Positions 17,981 to 26,150 of a DNA stretch of 64,000 bases are shown here, in pieces. The translations under genes were made by a program, and so were the position numbers. The notes under the pieces are model-generated. The model saw nothing but the letters and a program-made list of their open reading frames with translations. It searched no databases and was not told the DNA's origin. Position 1 is the first letter of the stretch. Every line of letters begins with the position of its first letter. The DNA comes from Leptolyngbya sp. SIOISBB (GTDB taxonomy: Bacteria > Cyanobacteriota > Cyanobacteriia > Phormidesmidales > Phormidesmidaceae), in the NCBI GenBank assembly GCA_010671905.1, contig JAAHII010000001.1, positions 6,030,289-6,094,288 of the forward strand. The letters run 5' to 3'.

Positions 17981-19045
17981 ATGACCCAGACTTCCCAGTG
18001 GCTAAAACGGCTGTTGCCCCTGACTGCCAGCGTTTTTCTCGGGGTTGCCTGCGCCGCTCCCGAAGCGACTGAAGCACCTTCAGAGGCACCCGCAGCCGAT
18101 GCCTCTGAGGGGGGTGACGCTGCTGAGGAGCTGATTTCGGTCAAGGCCGGGCATTTAGTCGCGTTGGATATGGCTCCATTATTCGTAGGAGTAGAATCAG
18201 GCTGTTTTGCTGACAATGACCTAGCTGTAGAAACCGTATTTTTTACGAATCCAGGTGATAACAATGCTGCCTTAGCCGGGGGGCAAATCGACTTTAGTAC
18301 AAATCCCTTTACACTGCCTTTCTTTGCGGCTAATAGTGGCGTGCCGATCAAGACGGTTGCTGCCGCTGGTGGGTGGGGAGTCATGCAGGTGATTATTAAT
18401 AATGAGTATGGAGTAGAATCGGTTGATGATTTAGTGACTTTTGTGTCCGAAAATCCCGATACTAAGCTCAAAATTGCGACCCTGCGCGGTGATACCTTAG
18501 AGCTAATTTTGGTAGATGCTTTTGAGGCAGCAGGCATTAGCGTCGAGGCCTTTGAAATGGTCTATTTTGATGATCTGTTGGCCATGGTCGATGTCTTTCG
18601 AGTTGGGGAAGTCGATGTGTTGAGTCACATCAAGCCCTACACCACCCAGTTTGTCGCTAGCGGTGAGGCCACGGTGCTGACCGACAATGCGGAAGTTTGG
18701 TCTCCCACGACGCCAAACACCGTCGTCAGCGTCCTAGAAAATACCTTGGACGAACGTCCCGAAGTGGTTGAGGCGTATATTGCCGGATTGCAGTGTGCGG
18801 CAGAAATCATCAACACCGAGCCAGACGCGGCGATCGCCCTGTTGACTAACGGTAACTATTACCGCGTTGAGGATGACGTGTTGCTCACGGCCTTTGAGAC
18901 CCAGCCCGCTCCCATTACGTTTACGCCCGATTTAGAGGCGGTGCAGACGGTGGTCGATAAGATGGTGGAGCTGCAGTACATTGAGTCGGATGTGCCCGCC
19001 GCTGAGATTTTTGACACCGCCATCGTCAAAGAGCTAGAGAAGTAA
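17981..19045 (+). CDS. ABC transporter substrate-binding lipoprotein, SsuA/NMT1 type
   Basis: This 354-residue periplasmic binding protein belongs to the NMT1/SsuA group, whose members bind sulfonates, nitrate, pyrimidine precursors, taurine and related small molecules. The N terminus is a lipoprotein signal (LTASVFLGVACAAP, lipobox Cys ~24) followed by a low-complexity Ala/Glu/Pro linker. The mature part shows the fold's hallmarks: AGHLVALDMAPLFVGVESG, a DFSTNPFTLPFF pocket region and KIATLRGDTLELIL. Its gene is followed after one base by the permease and then the ATPase. The ligand is unknown; location inside the nitrile hydratase region suggests an N-containing compound such as a nitrile, amide or thiocyanate. 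Confidence 0.88.
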   Translation: MTQTSQWLKRLLPLTASVFLGVACAAPEATEAPSEAPAADASEGGDAAEELISVKAGHLVALDMAPLFVGVESGCFADNDLAVETVFFTNPGDNNAALAGGQIDFSTNPFTLPFFAANSGVPIKTVAAAGGWGVMQVIINNEYGVESVDDLVTFVSENPDTKLKIATLRGDTLELILVDAFEAAGISVEAFEMVYFDDLLAMVDVFRVGEVDVLSHIKPYTTQFVASGEATVLTDNAEVWSPTTPNTVVSVLENTLDERPEVVEAYIAGLQCAAEIINTEPDAAIALLTNGNYYRVEDDVLLTAFETQPAPITFTPDLEAVQTVVDKMVELQYIESDVPAAEIFDTAIVKELEK

Positions 19046-19046
19046 C

Positions 19047-19856
19047 ATGCCTCAGTCTTCTCCGGGTGACCCAGCTTGGCAGCCCTCTCTGCTCGCGATC
19101 ACCTGTGGGCTGCTGTCGTGTGGGCTCCTCGTCGGCATTTGGGAAATGGCGGGCAGCAATCCAGCCAATCCGGTGACGCAGGTGTTGCCGCCGCCGTCAC
19201 AGTTTTTGCCAGCGTTGTTTGAAAGTGACTTTAAGGTGGGGTTGGGCTCGCAATCGGCGTCCATTTATCAATCGGTGACTGTAACGCTCATTCGTGTCTC
19301 TTTGGGCATGGCGATCGCCTTTGTCGGCTCCATTGCCTGTGGCCTACTCATCAGTCTTTCCAAGTGGTCAGAGCTGTTTATTCTCCCGATTCTGGGGTTG
19401 ATGGCCCCGATCGCGCCCATTGCCTGGGTACCCCTCGCCCTCGTCGTCTTTGGCGTCAGCAATCTGACGGCGGTGTTTATTGTGTTTATGGGGGTGTTCT
19501 TTACGCTGACGATCGCCACGGTTGCAGAGATTAAGCGGATTCCAGAGCCGCTGTTAATGACGGCTCAAAATTTGGGCGGTGGCAGTTTTAACCGCTGGCG
19601 TTGGGTGATCATTCCCGCAGTGTTGCCAGGAGTGTTTACCCTCTTGAGACTCAACTTTATTGCGGCTTGGATGGCCGTTTTGGCGGCAGAAATGACCGGA
19701 TTGCGCGATGGCCTGGGCACGGTGGTCATGACTGGGCGCAACCTGTTCAACAGCAATCTCATTCTGCTGGGCATCTGCATCATTGGCATTACCGGATTTG
19801 CCGTCGATCGCCTGCTGTTGTTCATTCAGCGCAAGTTTTTCTGGTGGCAGGTGTAG
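19047..19856 (+). CDS. ABC transporter permease, SsuC type
   Basis: This 269-residue integral membrane protein of the BPD_transp_1 type has about six membrane segments. The EAA-like loop that docks the ATPase is visible (LMTAQNLGGGSFNRWRWVII followed by PAVLPGVF). It starts one base after the stop of the binding-protein gene and ends 2 bases before the ATPase start, so the three are co-translated parts of one importer. The family matches nitrate/sulfonate/taurine-type permeases; the substrate is not readable. Confidence 0.9.
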   Translation: MPQSSPGDPAWQPSLLAITCGLLSCGLLVGIWEMAGSNPANPVTQVLPPPSQFLPALFESDFKVGLGSQSASIYQSVTVTLIRVSLGMAIAFVGSIACGLLISLSKWSELFILPILGLMAPIAPIAWVPLALVVFGVSNLTAVFIVFMGVFFTLTIATVAEIKRIPEPLLMTAQNLGGGSFNRWRWVIIPAVLPGVFTLLRLNFIAAWMAVLAAEMTGLRDGLGTVVMTGRNLFNSNLILLGICIIGITGFAVDRLLLFIQRKFFWWQV

Positions 19857-19858
19857 GT

Positions 19859-20719
19859 ATGGAGCGTGGTCCCTTTTCCCAATCACCCTTCTCGACTGGC
19901 CCCATCCTTTCCTGCCAGCAGCTGACGAAAGGGTTCGCGCGGGGACGTCAAACCACCACCGTTTTAGAAAACATCCATCTGGATGTGGTACCAGGGGATT
20001 TCGTCACCATTTTGGGGCAATCGGGCGGTGGCAAATCGACCCTGTTACAGCTTCTAGGCGGCTTCACTGCGCCCACTCAGGGGCAAGTGCTGTTTCACGG
20101 CGTGCCCCTCAAAGGCATTACCCCCAAGATCGGTATGGTCTTTCAAGAAAACACGCTGTATCCCTGGCTGACGGTAGAGCAAAATATTGGCTTTGGGTTT
20201 AAAGTCAGGGGCAAAAAGCGGCACCAATATCAGCATCAGGTTAGCGATGTCTTAGAGCAGGTGGGTCTAACTCAAGCCCGTGCCCTTTACCCTCACCAGC
20301 TCTCAGGGGGCATGAAGCAGCGGGTGTCGATCGCCCGTTCCATTGCGGTGCAACCCGACGTGTTGTTGTTAGATGAACCTTTCTCTGCTCTCGACATTCA
20401 ACTGCGGCGACGGTTGCAAAGTTTTTTATCAGCGATTTGGCAGGACACTGCGACGACGATGGTGCTGGTGACCCACAACGTTGAAGAAGCGATCTTGCTC
20501 GGTCAAAAGCTGCTGGTGATTGGTGACAAACCCGGTCGCATCATTGAAACGGTCGATATCGCCGCGCCACCCTTTCGCGATCGCTACGACCCTCAATTTT
20601 TAGCGTTGCAGCGCCATTTAGAAACTGTGATTGAAACCGATGCCCAGACCCAAGCCGCAAACCGGCAGAGCATGTATGAAACCTTGTCTCCGCCTGCCCC
20701 CAACCCCATCAGACCTTAA
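19859..20719 (+). CDS. ABC transporter ATPase, SsuB/TauB type
   Basis: This 286-residue ATPase powers the SsuA/C-type importer. Walker A is GQSGGGKST, the Q-loop is MVFQENTLYPWLTV, the signature is LSGGMKQRVSIARSI, Walker B is VLLLDEPFSALD, and the switch His is in LVTHNVEEAI. The start is ATG at 19859, 2 bases after the permease stop; a longer open frame upstream is only antisense or out-of-frame permease sequence. The C terminus carries a ~25-residue Gln/Pro-rich extension. Confidence 0.93.
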   Translation: MERGPFSQSPFSTGPILSCQQLTKGFARGRQTTTVLENIHLDVVPGDFVTILGQSGGGKSTLLQLLGGFTAPTQGQVLFHGVPLKGITPKIGMVFQENTLYPWLTVEQNIGFGFKVRGKKRHQYQHQVSDVLEQVGLTQARALYPHQLSGGMKQRVSIARSIAVQPDVLLLDEPFSALDIQLRRRLQSFLSAIWQDTATTMVLVTHNVEEAILLGQKLLVIGDKPGRIIETVDIAAPPFRDRYDPQFLALQRHLETVIETDAQTQAANRQSMYETLSPPAPNPIRP

Positions 20720-20761
20720 ATGAGAGTTGCCTGGGGGACACACTCCCCCAATTTGCCGACC

Positions 20762-21286
20762 TCAAGGCTGGACTCGGGCCGGGTATTGCGCCTTATGAAT
20801 TTTGAGAATGGTGCGAGAATCTAGCCGCTTTACGTCTGAATGACTTTTGAGGGAATTAATAAACGCCAACAGATCTTGATTGTCTTTGTAAATGTATTCC
20901 AGCATGAGATTCAACTCCCCCGTGACCGAAGCAATGTAGCTGATATTTTCCATCGCCATCAGCTGATTGAGGCTGGTTTCTAAAAAGGACGGCTGCACCT
21001 CCAGTTCTAGATAGGCCACATTTTCATGTTTGACTTTACCCGTATTGATAAAGGCACTGATGGAAATAATGGCTTCGTCTAGCAAACGCTTGACGCGATA
21101 CCGAATGGTCGCTTCTGGGGCATCAATTGCTCGGGCGATATCGCTATAGGCGATGCGGCCATTGCGCTGCAGGCATTCAATAATTTTTAGATCGAGCTGG
21201 TCAATTTCATAGCCGTCAAGGGCTTTACCGGAGAAATCATCATTCGGCATCAGGTTGGGGGCGTTAGAGGCGATCGCTGGTTGCAA
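20762..21286 (-). CDS. Lrp/AsnC-family transcriptional regulator
   Basis: This 174-residue regulator has an N-terminal winged helix-turn-helix (DQLDLKIIECLQRNGRIAYS then DIARAIDAPEATIRYRVKRL) and a C-terminal RAM ligand-binding domain (YLELEVQPSFLETSLNQLMA, SVTGELNLMLEYIYKD). Members sense amino acids or other small nitrogen metabolites and often control neighbouring genes. It converges on the transporter operon and is the only dedicated regulator in the nitrile hydratase region, so local control is likely. The start could be Met1 (21286) or Met13 (21250); the HTH begins well after either. Confidence 0.88.
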   Translation of the reverse strand: MQPAIASNAPNLMPNDDFSGKALDGYEIDQLDLKIIECLQRNGRIAYSDIARAIDAPEATIRYRVKRLLDEAIISISAFINTGKVKHENVAYLELEVQPSFLETSLNQLMAMENISYIASVTGELNLMLEYIYKDNQDLLAFINSLKSHSDVKRLDSRTILKIHKAQYPARVQP

Positions 21287-21825
21287 CTATCCATATTACC
21301 GACTTACCAGTTTTCTACAGTCCAGCCATAAGAATTACAGATTTCGCAAGCTCAAGACAGAATTTTCAGATTTCAGCAATCAAAATGTAGCGAGGTCTAC
21401 GATTTGCCAAATTAACAAACGATATCTTAGACGTTAGAAAACTTGAGTATTCAAGGTGATACGGTGCTTGGTCTTTAGACCTTGATAGACGACTCTGATT
21501 TTTCTTCTGCAGGGATATTTTCGGACTGTTCGATCACGTTCAAATAAGGTATTGCAGCATCGACTCGTGGTTCAGATGAGTCAGGTTAAAGCGAGTTTGA
21601 GATCTCTAATTTTCCTTTGGAGTGCCTGACTTCTTGGCTGACTCGCAGCGTCAAGCATCTGCAGCAGGTCGCCGAGTTTGTTGAATCAGTAATCTTCGAT
21701 TTTTTGGCAATCCTCAGGTTTATTTCGTAAACACATTTGCTCAGGCAGCCCACAGAGTTCGTGGCATCAAAGCAAGATTCTGAAAGCTTTTTAGGCAAAA
21801 CCCATTGTGAAGGAGGGAGTCTACG
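21287..21825. other. Intergenic region between the regulator and the DUF1097 gene
   Basis: This 539-bp region lies between divergent genes and must hold both promoters. A small palindrome GGTCTTTAGACC is seen near 21472-21483. No coding frame or RNA gene was recognised. It is the natural place to look for Lrp-family binding sites. Confidence 0.4.
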
Positions 21826-22329
21826 GTGCAGCAATCCGAAGCATACAGCATCAGTATTGGCGTTTTAGGGGGAGTCGATGTTTTCTTGACGGCGACGGTG
21901 ATTCCAGTTCCCGTTTGGGTGACGTTTACCGCTTGGGCCTCGTTTTTTATCGTCGGCGGTGGCACTCGCGGGTTCGTCAAATCGATCGCTTGCAATATTA
22001 CCGGCATTATCATCGCGGCTCTATCTTTGTTAGCGATTGATTTGATTGGTGCTAGTCCAATTGTTGCGGCCATCTGTGTGGGCATTGGCAGCGCGGGCAT
22101 GGTGCAAGCCTCTAAATTGCCGTTTACCCACGGCATTACCCCCGCGATTGTTTGGGGCTTTTCGCAGACGGTGGGCACGGTGGCGGTGACTGGGCTATCG
22201 GTCACCGCCCCGCTACCTAACAATCCCGTTTTAATTGCGATCGCGGCCATGATTTTGGGCGCTATTTTTGGCTACCTTTCTGAGGCTTGGGGCAATGCCA
22301 TGACGTCGTCGCTACAGCCCGAGAAGTAA
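21826..22329 (+). CDS. DUF1097-family membrane protein
   Basis: This 167-residue, highly hydrophobic protein has about five membrane segments and the DUF1097-like pattern (WVTFTAWASFFIVGGGTRGF, then VKSIACNITGIIIAAL). Family members are inner-membrane proteins of poorly known function. Translation starts with GTG at 21826, preceded by a GGAGG-type ribosome-binding sequence (AAGGAGGGAG about 10 bases upstream). It is the first gene of a plus-strand series DUF1097, CobW, nitrile hydratase beta, alpha, activator. A role in moving a nitrogen compound or cobalt is possible but only positional. Confidence 0.7.
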   Translation: MQQSEAYSISIGVLGGVDVFLTATVIPVPVWVTFTAWASFFIVGGGTRGFVKSIACNITGIIIAALSLLAIDLIGASPIVAAICVGIGSAGMVQASKLPFTHGITPAIVWGFSQTVGTVAVTGLSVTAPLPNNPVLIAIAAMILGAIFGYLSEAWGNAMTSSLQPEK

Positions 22330-22383
22330 AGGTTTCGCAGTCGTTCAACTTGCAATCGCTAGTTCAGGGAGTTTCCAGCATTT

Positions 22384-23367
22384 ATGGCATTGATTCAAAA
22401 AGTTCCAGTCACCGTGCTCACCGGCTATTTAGGGGCGGGCAAAACCACGTTACTGAACCGCATCTTGACGGAAAATCACGGTCAGCGGGTTGCCGTCATT
22501 GTGAATGAATTTGGCGAAGTTGGGATTGATCATCAGTTAGTGATTGATGCCGACGAAGAAATTTTTGAGATGAATAACGGCTGCATCTGCTGCACTGTTC
22601 GTGGCGATCTGATTCGCATTATTGGCAATCTCATGGCCCAGGGCGAGCCCTTTGATCATCTCGTAATTGAAACCACGGGCTTGGCCGATCCGGCACCGGT
22701 GATTCAATCCTTCTTTACTGATGAAGTGATGGCGCGGCAAACGCAGCTCGATGCCGTGGTGACGGTGGTAGATGCCAAACACGTGGAAGCCCACTGGGAT
22801 AGCCACGAGGTGCAGGAGCAAGTCGCCTTTGCCGATGTGCTGTTGCTCAACAAGACAGATTTGATTGCTCCCGAGCAGCTCCAGATCTTGGAAGCCAAAG
22901 TGCGGGGCATCAACGCGATCGCCACCATCTACTCCACCCAAAACTGTGAAATCAGCCTGGACAAACTGCTGGGTGTGCAGGCCTTTGATCTCAAGAATGC
23001 CCTGAGCATTGATCCTGAATTTTTAGAGGAAGATGCTCACGAACATGATGACTCGGTGTATTCCGTCGCGATTACCGCCACCGGCACCGTGGACAGCGAC
23101 AAACTGAATCGCTGGCTTTATCAGCTCGTACAGGCTAAAGGGGCCGACATCTTTCGTATGAAAGGCATTTTGGATGTGGACAACGCCGATCGACGCTTTG
23201 TGTTTCAGGGCGTACACATGACGTTGGATGGTCGCCCTGGTAAACCCTGGCAACCCGGTGAGCAACGCCGCAGTGAACTGGTGTTTATTGGCCGCAATCT
23301 GGATGAAGACGAGTTGCGCCAAGGCTTCCAAACCTGTTTGGCACCGGTGTATGCCGACGTGACCTGA
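22384..23367 (+). CDS. CobW-type G3E GTPase, probable metal chaperone for nitrile hydratase
   Basis: This 327-residue P-loop GTPase of the COG0523/CobW group handles metal delivery. Walker A is [12 protein letters not shown] (~residues 15-26). The metal-binding CxCC motif is [13 protein letters not shown]. The GTP base-specificity motif is LLNKTDL. The C-terminal CobW_C domain includes [20 protein letters not shown] and closing [15 protein letters not shown] short His/Asp-rich linker (EEDAHEHDD) precedes it. COG0523 proteins accompany cobalt nitrile hydratases in other bacteria. It lies 45 bp upstream of the beta subunit gene, so a role in cobalt insertion is well supported by context. Confidence 0.87.
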   Translation: MALIQKVPVTVLTGYLGAGKTTLLNRILTENHGQRVAVIVNEFGEVGIDHQLVIDADEEIFEMNNGCICCTVRGDLIRIIGNLMAQGEPFDHLVIETTGLADPAPVIQSFFTDEVMARQTQLDAVVTVVDAKHVEAHWDSHEVQEQVAFADVLLLNKTDLIAPEQLQILEAKVRGINAIATIYSTQNCEISLDKLLGVQAFDLKNALSIDPEFLEEDAHEHDDSVYSVAITATGTVDSDKLNRWLYQLVQAKGADIFRMKGILDVDNADRRFVFQGVHMTLDGRPGKPWQPGEQRRSELVFIGRNLDEDELRQGFQTCLAPVYADVT

Positions 23368-23412
23368 GCCTCGTTGAATCTTGACTGACCTTGTTGAAAG
23401 TGACCTAATCTG

Positions 23413-24168
23413 ATGAAATTACAGCATTATCTGGGGGGTTTAGAAAACCTCGACCCCGTGAATTTTGAAACCCAGGTGTTTGTCGAGCCTTGGGAACAGC
23501 GCATTTTTGGCATTCATACTGCCATGATGGCGCTGAGCAATCATCTGGGGGAGTCGCTGCCGGATTATGACATCACACAGGTGCCCACTGAGTTCAAAAG
23601 TTTTTGGACCTGGGGCCATTTGCGTATGGGGGCCGAGGGGCTGCAGCCGTTTGAATATTTTCGGCTGCGTTACTACGAAAAGTGGTTGGGGGGCATCTCC
23701 GGCTTCTTCGTAGAGGAAGGCTATATCACTCAGGAAGAACTGGACCAGCGGACAGCGGAAATTTTAGCCGATGAAGCGAACGCCCAAGCCCCCTTGCCCA
23801 GTGGCGGTGACGCGGCCATTGATGAGCAAGTGGTGAAGTACTTGCTTGAAGGGGATTCACCGATGCGTCCCCTGCCAGCTGCTCCCATGTTCAGCGTGGG
23901 CGATCGCGTGCGGGTCAAAAACATTGTCTCTGCCGACCACACCCGCCTACCCGGTCACATTCGCGGCCGCGTGGCAGAAATCGTCAAAGTCTATGACGAG
24001 GCCTACACCTACTTTTTCAAGACCACGGATGGCATCGGCACGCCCATGCCGATTTACAGCATCGCCATCCAGGCCACCGACATCTGGGAGCCCTCCCTGG
24101 CGGATGCCAAATCGGTCTATTACAACGACGTTTTTGAAGTGTATCTGGAGTATTTGGAAGCAGGCTAA
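23413..24168 (+). CDS. nthB: Nitrile hydratase beta subunit (full length)
   Basis: This 251-residue beta subunit keeps both halves in one chain. The N-terminal helical half runs MKLQHYLGGLENLDPV, FVEPWEQRIFGIHTAM and FEYFRLRYYEKWLGGI. The SH3-like C-terminal half runs FSVGDRVRVKNIVSADHTRL, GHIRGRVAEIV and YNDVFEVYLEYL. It belongs with the alpha gene at 24773, but a 600-bp repeat-filled gap separates the two. It differs clearly from the split beta at 15.4-16.1 kb, so the two enzymes are paralogues of separate origin rather than a recent duplication. Confidence 0.92.
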   Translation: MKLQHYLGGLENLDPVNFETQVFVEPWEQRIFGIHTAMMALSNHLGESLPDYDITQVPTEFKSFWTWGHLRMGAEGLQPFEYFRLRYYEKWLGGISGFFVEEGYITQEELDQRTAEILADEANAQAPLPSGGDAAIDEQVVKYLLEGDSPMRPLPAAPMFSVGDRVRVKNIVSADHTRLPGHIRGRVAEIVKVYDEAYTYFFKTTDGIGTPMPIYSIAIQATDIWEPSLADAKSVYYNDVFEVYLEYLEAG

Positions 24169-24241
24169 GAGCCAACCGATTCACCCCAGAACGGCTTAGT
24201 ACAGCGTAAAGTAAGTTTTCTACCGTTATCAACGGAGGCTT

Positions 24242-24329
24242 GATCCCCCAACCCCCTTAAAAAGGGAGGCATCCCAATCCAGATACTGAATAGCCCCTTT
24301 TTCAAGGGGGGCGGCGACAGCGGGGGATC
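24242..24329. repeat. Short interspersed palindromic repeat (GATCCCCC type)
   Basis: Terminal 8-bp inverted repeats (GATCCCCC at 24242-24249 and GGGGGATC at 24322-24329) enclose inner arms ACCCCCTTAAAAAGGG and CCCCTTTTTCAAGGGGGG. A related but interrupted copy flanks the ISAs1-type element (26095-26150 and 27331-27362). It is likely a non-autonomous MITE or REP-like element. Confidence 0.7.
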
Positions 24330-24420
24330 GAGCTACGATCGCTGCCGTACGGCACAAAACTTAGTTTCCAGAGTACTTAGGAACGCGGATGAATTAATGC
24401 ATCGTTTTAGTTTGTCGGAG

Positions 24421-24440
24421 GGGCGCACGGCCGTGCGCCC
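24421..24440. repeat. Perfect 20-bp palindrome
   Basis: GGGCGCACGG is followed directly by its exact complement CCGTGCGCCC. It lies between the GATCCCCC repeat and MITE copy 1, in the gap between nitrile hydratase beta and alpha. It may form a hairpin that attenuates transcription across the gap. Confidence 0.6.
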
Positions 24441-24475
24441 GTAACCAGATTGGGGATTTTATTAAATCCTGATTC

Positions 24476-24661
24476 CTTAGGATCGGAAATTAAATAATGT
24501 GCTGGTTTATCCCCTGTCGGGAGGGGTGCCCGCAGGGCGGGGTGGGTGCCAATCGCTCGCACTACTGACCAACCCACCCCGTTGCCCCTCCCAGGAGGGG
24601 ATATGACATCCGGCTTTGCTTCAAAGCAAATTACGGATTTTATTAAATCCTGATTCCTTAG
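24476..24661. repeat. MITE family A, copy 1
   Basis: This 186-bp non-coding element has terminal inverted repeats (CCTTAGGATCGGAAATTAAA at the left, complement of CTAAGGAATCAGGATTTAAT at the right). It has an internal GC-rich near-palindrome built of CCCTCCCGA/GGGAGGGG and CCACCCCG-type arms. A 27-bp direct copy of its right end also lies immediately to the left (24454-24480). Copies 2 (31181-31365, inverted) and 3 (45332-45506) confirm a family. It occupies the gap between the beta and alpha genes. Confidence 0.8.
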
Positions 24662-24772
24662 CCAGGCCAGGCCACCCCTTCGAGCCTGCCGTTTGACCGG
24701 TGATTCCAGCCACCAAAATCAGTCTTCCTGTCCAACTGCCCATTTTGAACCTGACGCCGAGAGGAGCGCATA

Positions 24773-25396
24773 ATGCCCAGTAACTATCCAGGATTTGGCT
24801 ATCCTGCTGATCGAGAAACCGTCAGTGCTGCCAAGGTCAAAGCCCTAGAATCGCTATTGATTGAGAAGGGCGTCATCACCAGCAATACGGTCGATACCGT
24901 GCTCAGCCATTTTGAGACCAAGATGGGGCCGTTTAATGGGGCCAAACTGGTAGCGCGGGCATGGGTCGACCCGGAATTTAAAGAGCTGCTGATCGCTGAC
25001 TGCAATGCCGCCTGCCAGCAAATGGACTTTCCCGAAGGTATGTCCGGGGCGGAAGGGGAACACATGCGCGTGGCCGAAAACACCCCCGAAGTCCACAACG
25101 TCATTGTCTGCACCCTCTGTTCCTGTTATCCCTGGCCTACCCTCGGACTGCCCCCGTACTGGTACAAAGATCCGACGTTTCGGGCACGGGTCACGCGGGA
25201 GCCACGCGTCGTGCTCTCAGAGTTTGGGGTCGAGCTGGACGACTCGGTCGAGGTGCGCCTGTGGGATACCAGCGGTCAGATTCGTTGGTGGGTCTTGCCG
25301 CTGCGCCCTGAGGGAACTGAAGGCATGAGTGAAGAAGAACTCGCTGCTCTGCTCACCCCAGAAGCCATGATGGGCGTCGCAACGGTCAAGGTCTAA
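24773..25396 (+). CDS. nthA: Nitrile hydratase alpha subunit, cobalt type (second enzyme)
   Basis: This intact 207-residue alpha subunit carries the metal claw [10 protein letters not shown] at ~residue 111; Thr indicates cobalt. The conserved frame includes [44 protein letters not shown] and GLPPYWYKDPTFRARV. A ribosome-binding sequence GAGAGGAG lies 6 bases before the ATG. It is related to, but clearly different from, the alpha at 16.1-16.8 kb (for example PEGMSGAEGEHMRV against [11 protein letters not shown]). It is followed by an activator gene. Transcription must cross or restart after the repeats that separate it from beta. Confidence 0.94.
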   Translation: MPSNYPGFGYPADRETVSAAKVKALESLLIEKGVITSNTVDTVLSHFETKMGPFNGAKLVARAWVDPEFKELLIADCNAACQQMDFPEGMSGAEGEHMRVAENTPEVHNVIVCTLCSCYPWPTLGLPPYWYKDPTFRARVTREPRVVLSEFGVELDDSVEVRLWDTSGQIRWWVLPLRPEGTEGMSEEELAALLTPEAMMGVATVKV

Positions 25397-25562
25397 GCCC
25401 AACTCTCTAAAACACGACTACAGATTTTGCTCCCTTGCTCCCAACTCCATCACATCCTCACTCGTCCGAAATCTGTAACCTCAAAACAGAGAATCGTCGG
25501 TATAAGCCATGTTTCTGCCTGCTGATATCGCTCCCCTGCTGAATCCTTTTCCATACCTGTGC

Positions 25563-25916
25563 ATGTTTACTAAATTTGAACACTTTGCCGCCACCAGTTT
25601 GATGGGTTCTCCCGAAGAGGCCCCCCCACGTCAGGACGGACATCTGCAGTTCGATCGCGAGTGGGAAAAGCTGGCTTTTGGAGTGGCGATCGCCCTCTCG
25701 AAGCAAGGCTATTTTGAGTGGGAAGACTTTCGCCAAACGCTGATTGCCACCATCGCCGAGTGGGAAGCGACCCACGAACTAGATGACCCCGAGTGGGACT
25801 ATTACCAGTGCTGGCTGGCCGCCCTCGAAAAGTTAGTCGTGGAGGCTGGGGTTGTGGGGGCAGAAGAATGGCAAACCCTGGTAACTCAGCTGCTCGATTG
25901 CAAAGCCACGACCTAA
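25563..25916 (+). CDS. Nitrile hydratase accessory/activator protein (second copy)
   Basis: This small activator is of the same family as the 15.0-kb gene, related to the beta subunit N-half. The core is visible as QFDREWEKLAFGVAIALSKQ, YFEWEDFRQTLIATIAEWEA and YYQCWLAALEKLVVEAGVV. It is the last gene of the second nitrile hydratase set. The open frame extends upstream to 25509, but the added residues do not look like the family. Starts at 25563 (MFTKFEHFA) or 25602 (MGSPEEAPP) are both plausible; I chose the former. Confidence 0.82.
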   Translation: MFTKFEHFAATSLMGSPEEAPPRQDGHLQFDREWEKLAFGVAIALSKQGYFEWEDFRQTLIATIAEWEATHELDDPEWDYYQCWLAALEKLVVEAGVVGAEEWQTLVTQLLDCKATT

Positions 25917-26150
25917 CCGTCGTCCTACTTTCACTAAACAGCTCGCTTTAGGCTGCAACCGCTGCTTTCCTTAGTGCAGAGAGGATTTATTCCTTTTCGC
26001 CTACTTTCCCTTTAGGACTTACGCAGTTGAAGCCGATTTGGGTACCTTGAATCTCCAAACGGTCGGGAAATTATACTGATTCTGCATGACAGCCCGACCC
26101 TTAAAAAGGGGAAATCCCAGCTTGAATCGGAGTGAGCCCCCTCCTGGGAG

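Noticed and set aside
19601-19858. Upstream extension of the ABC ATPase frame
   Set aside because: It overlaps the permease gene out of frame. The ATG at 19859 follows the permease stop directly and gives a normal ATPase N terminus.
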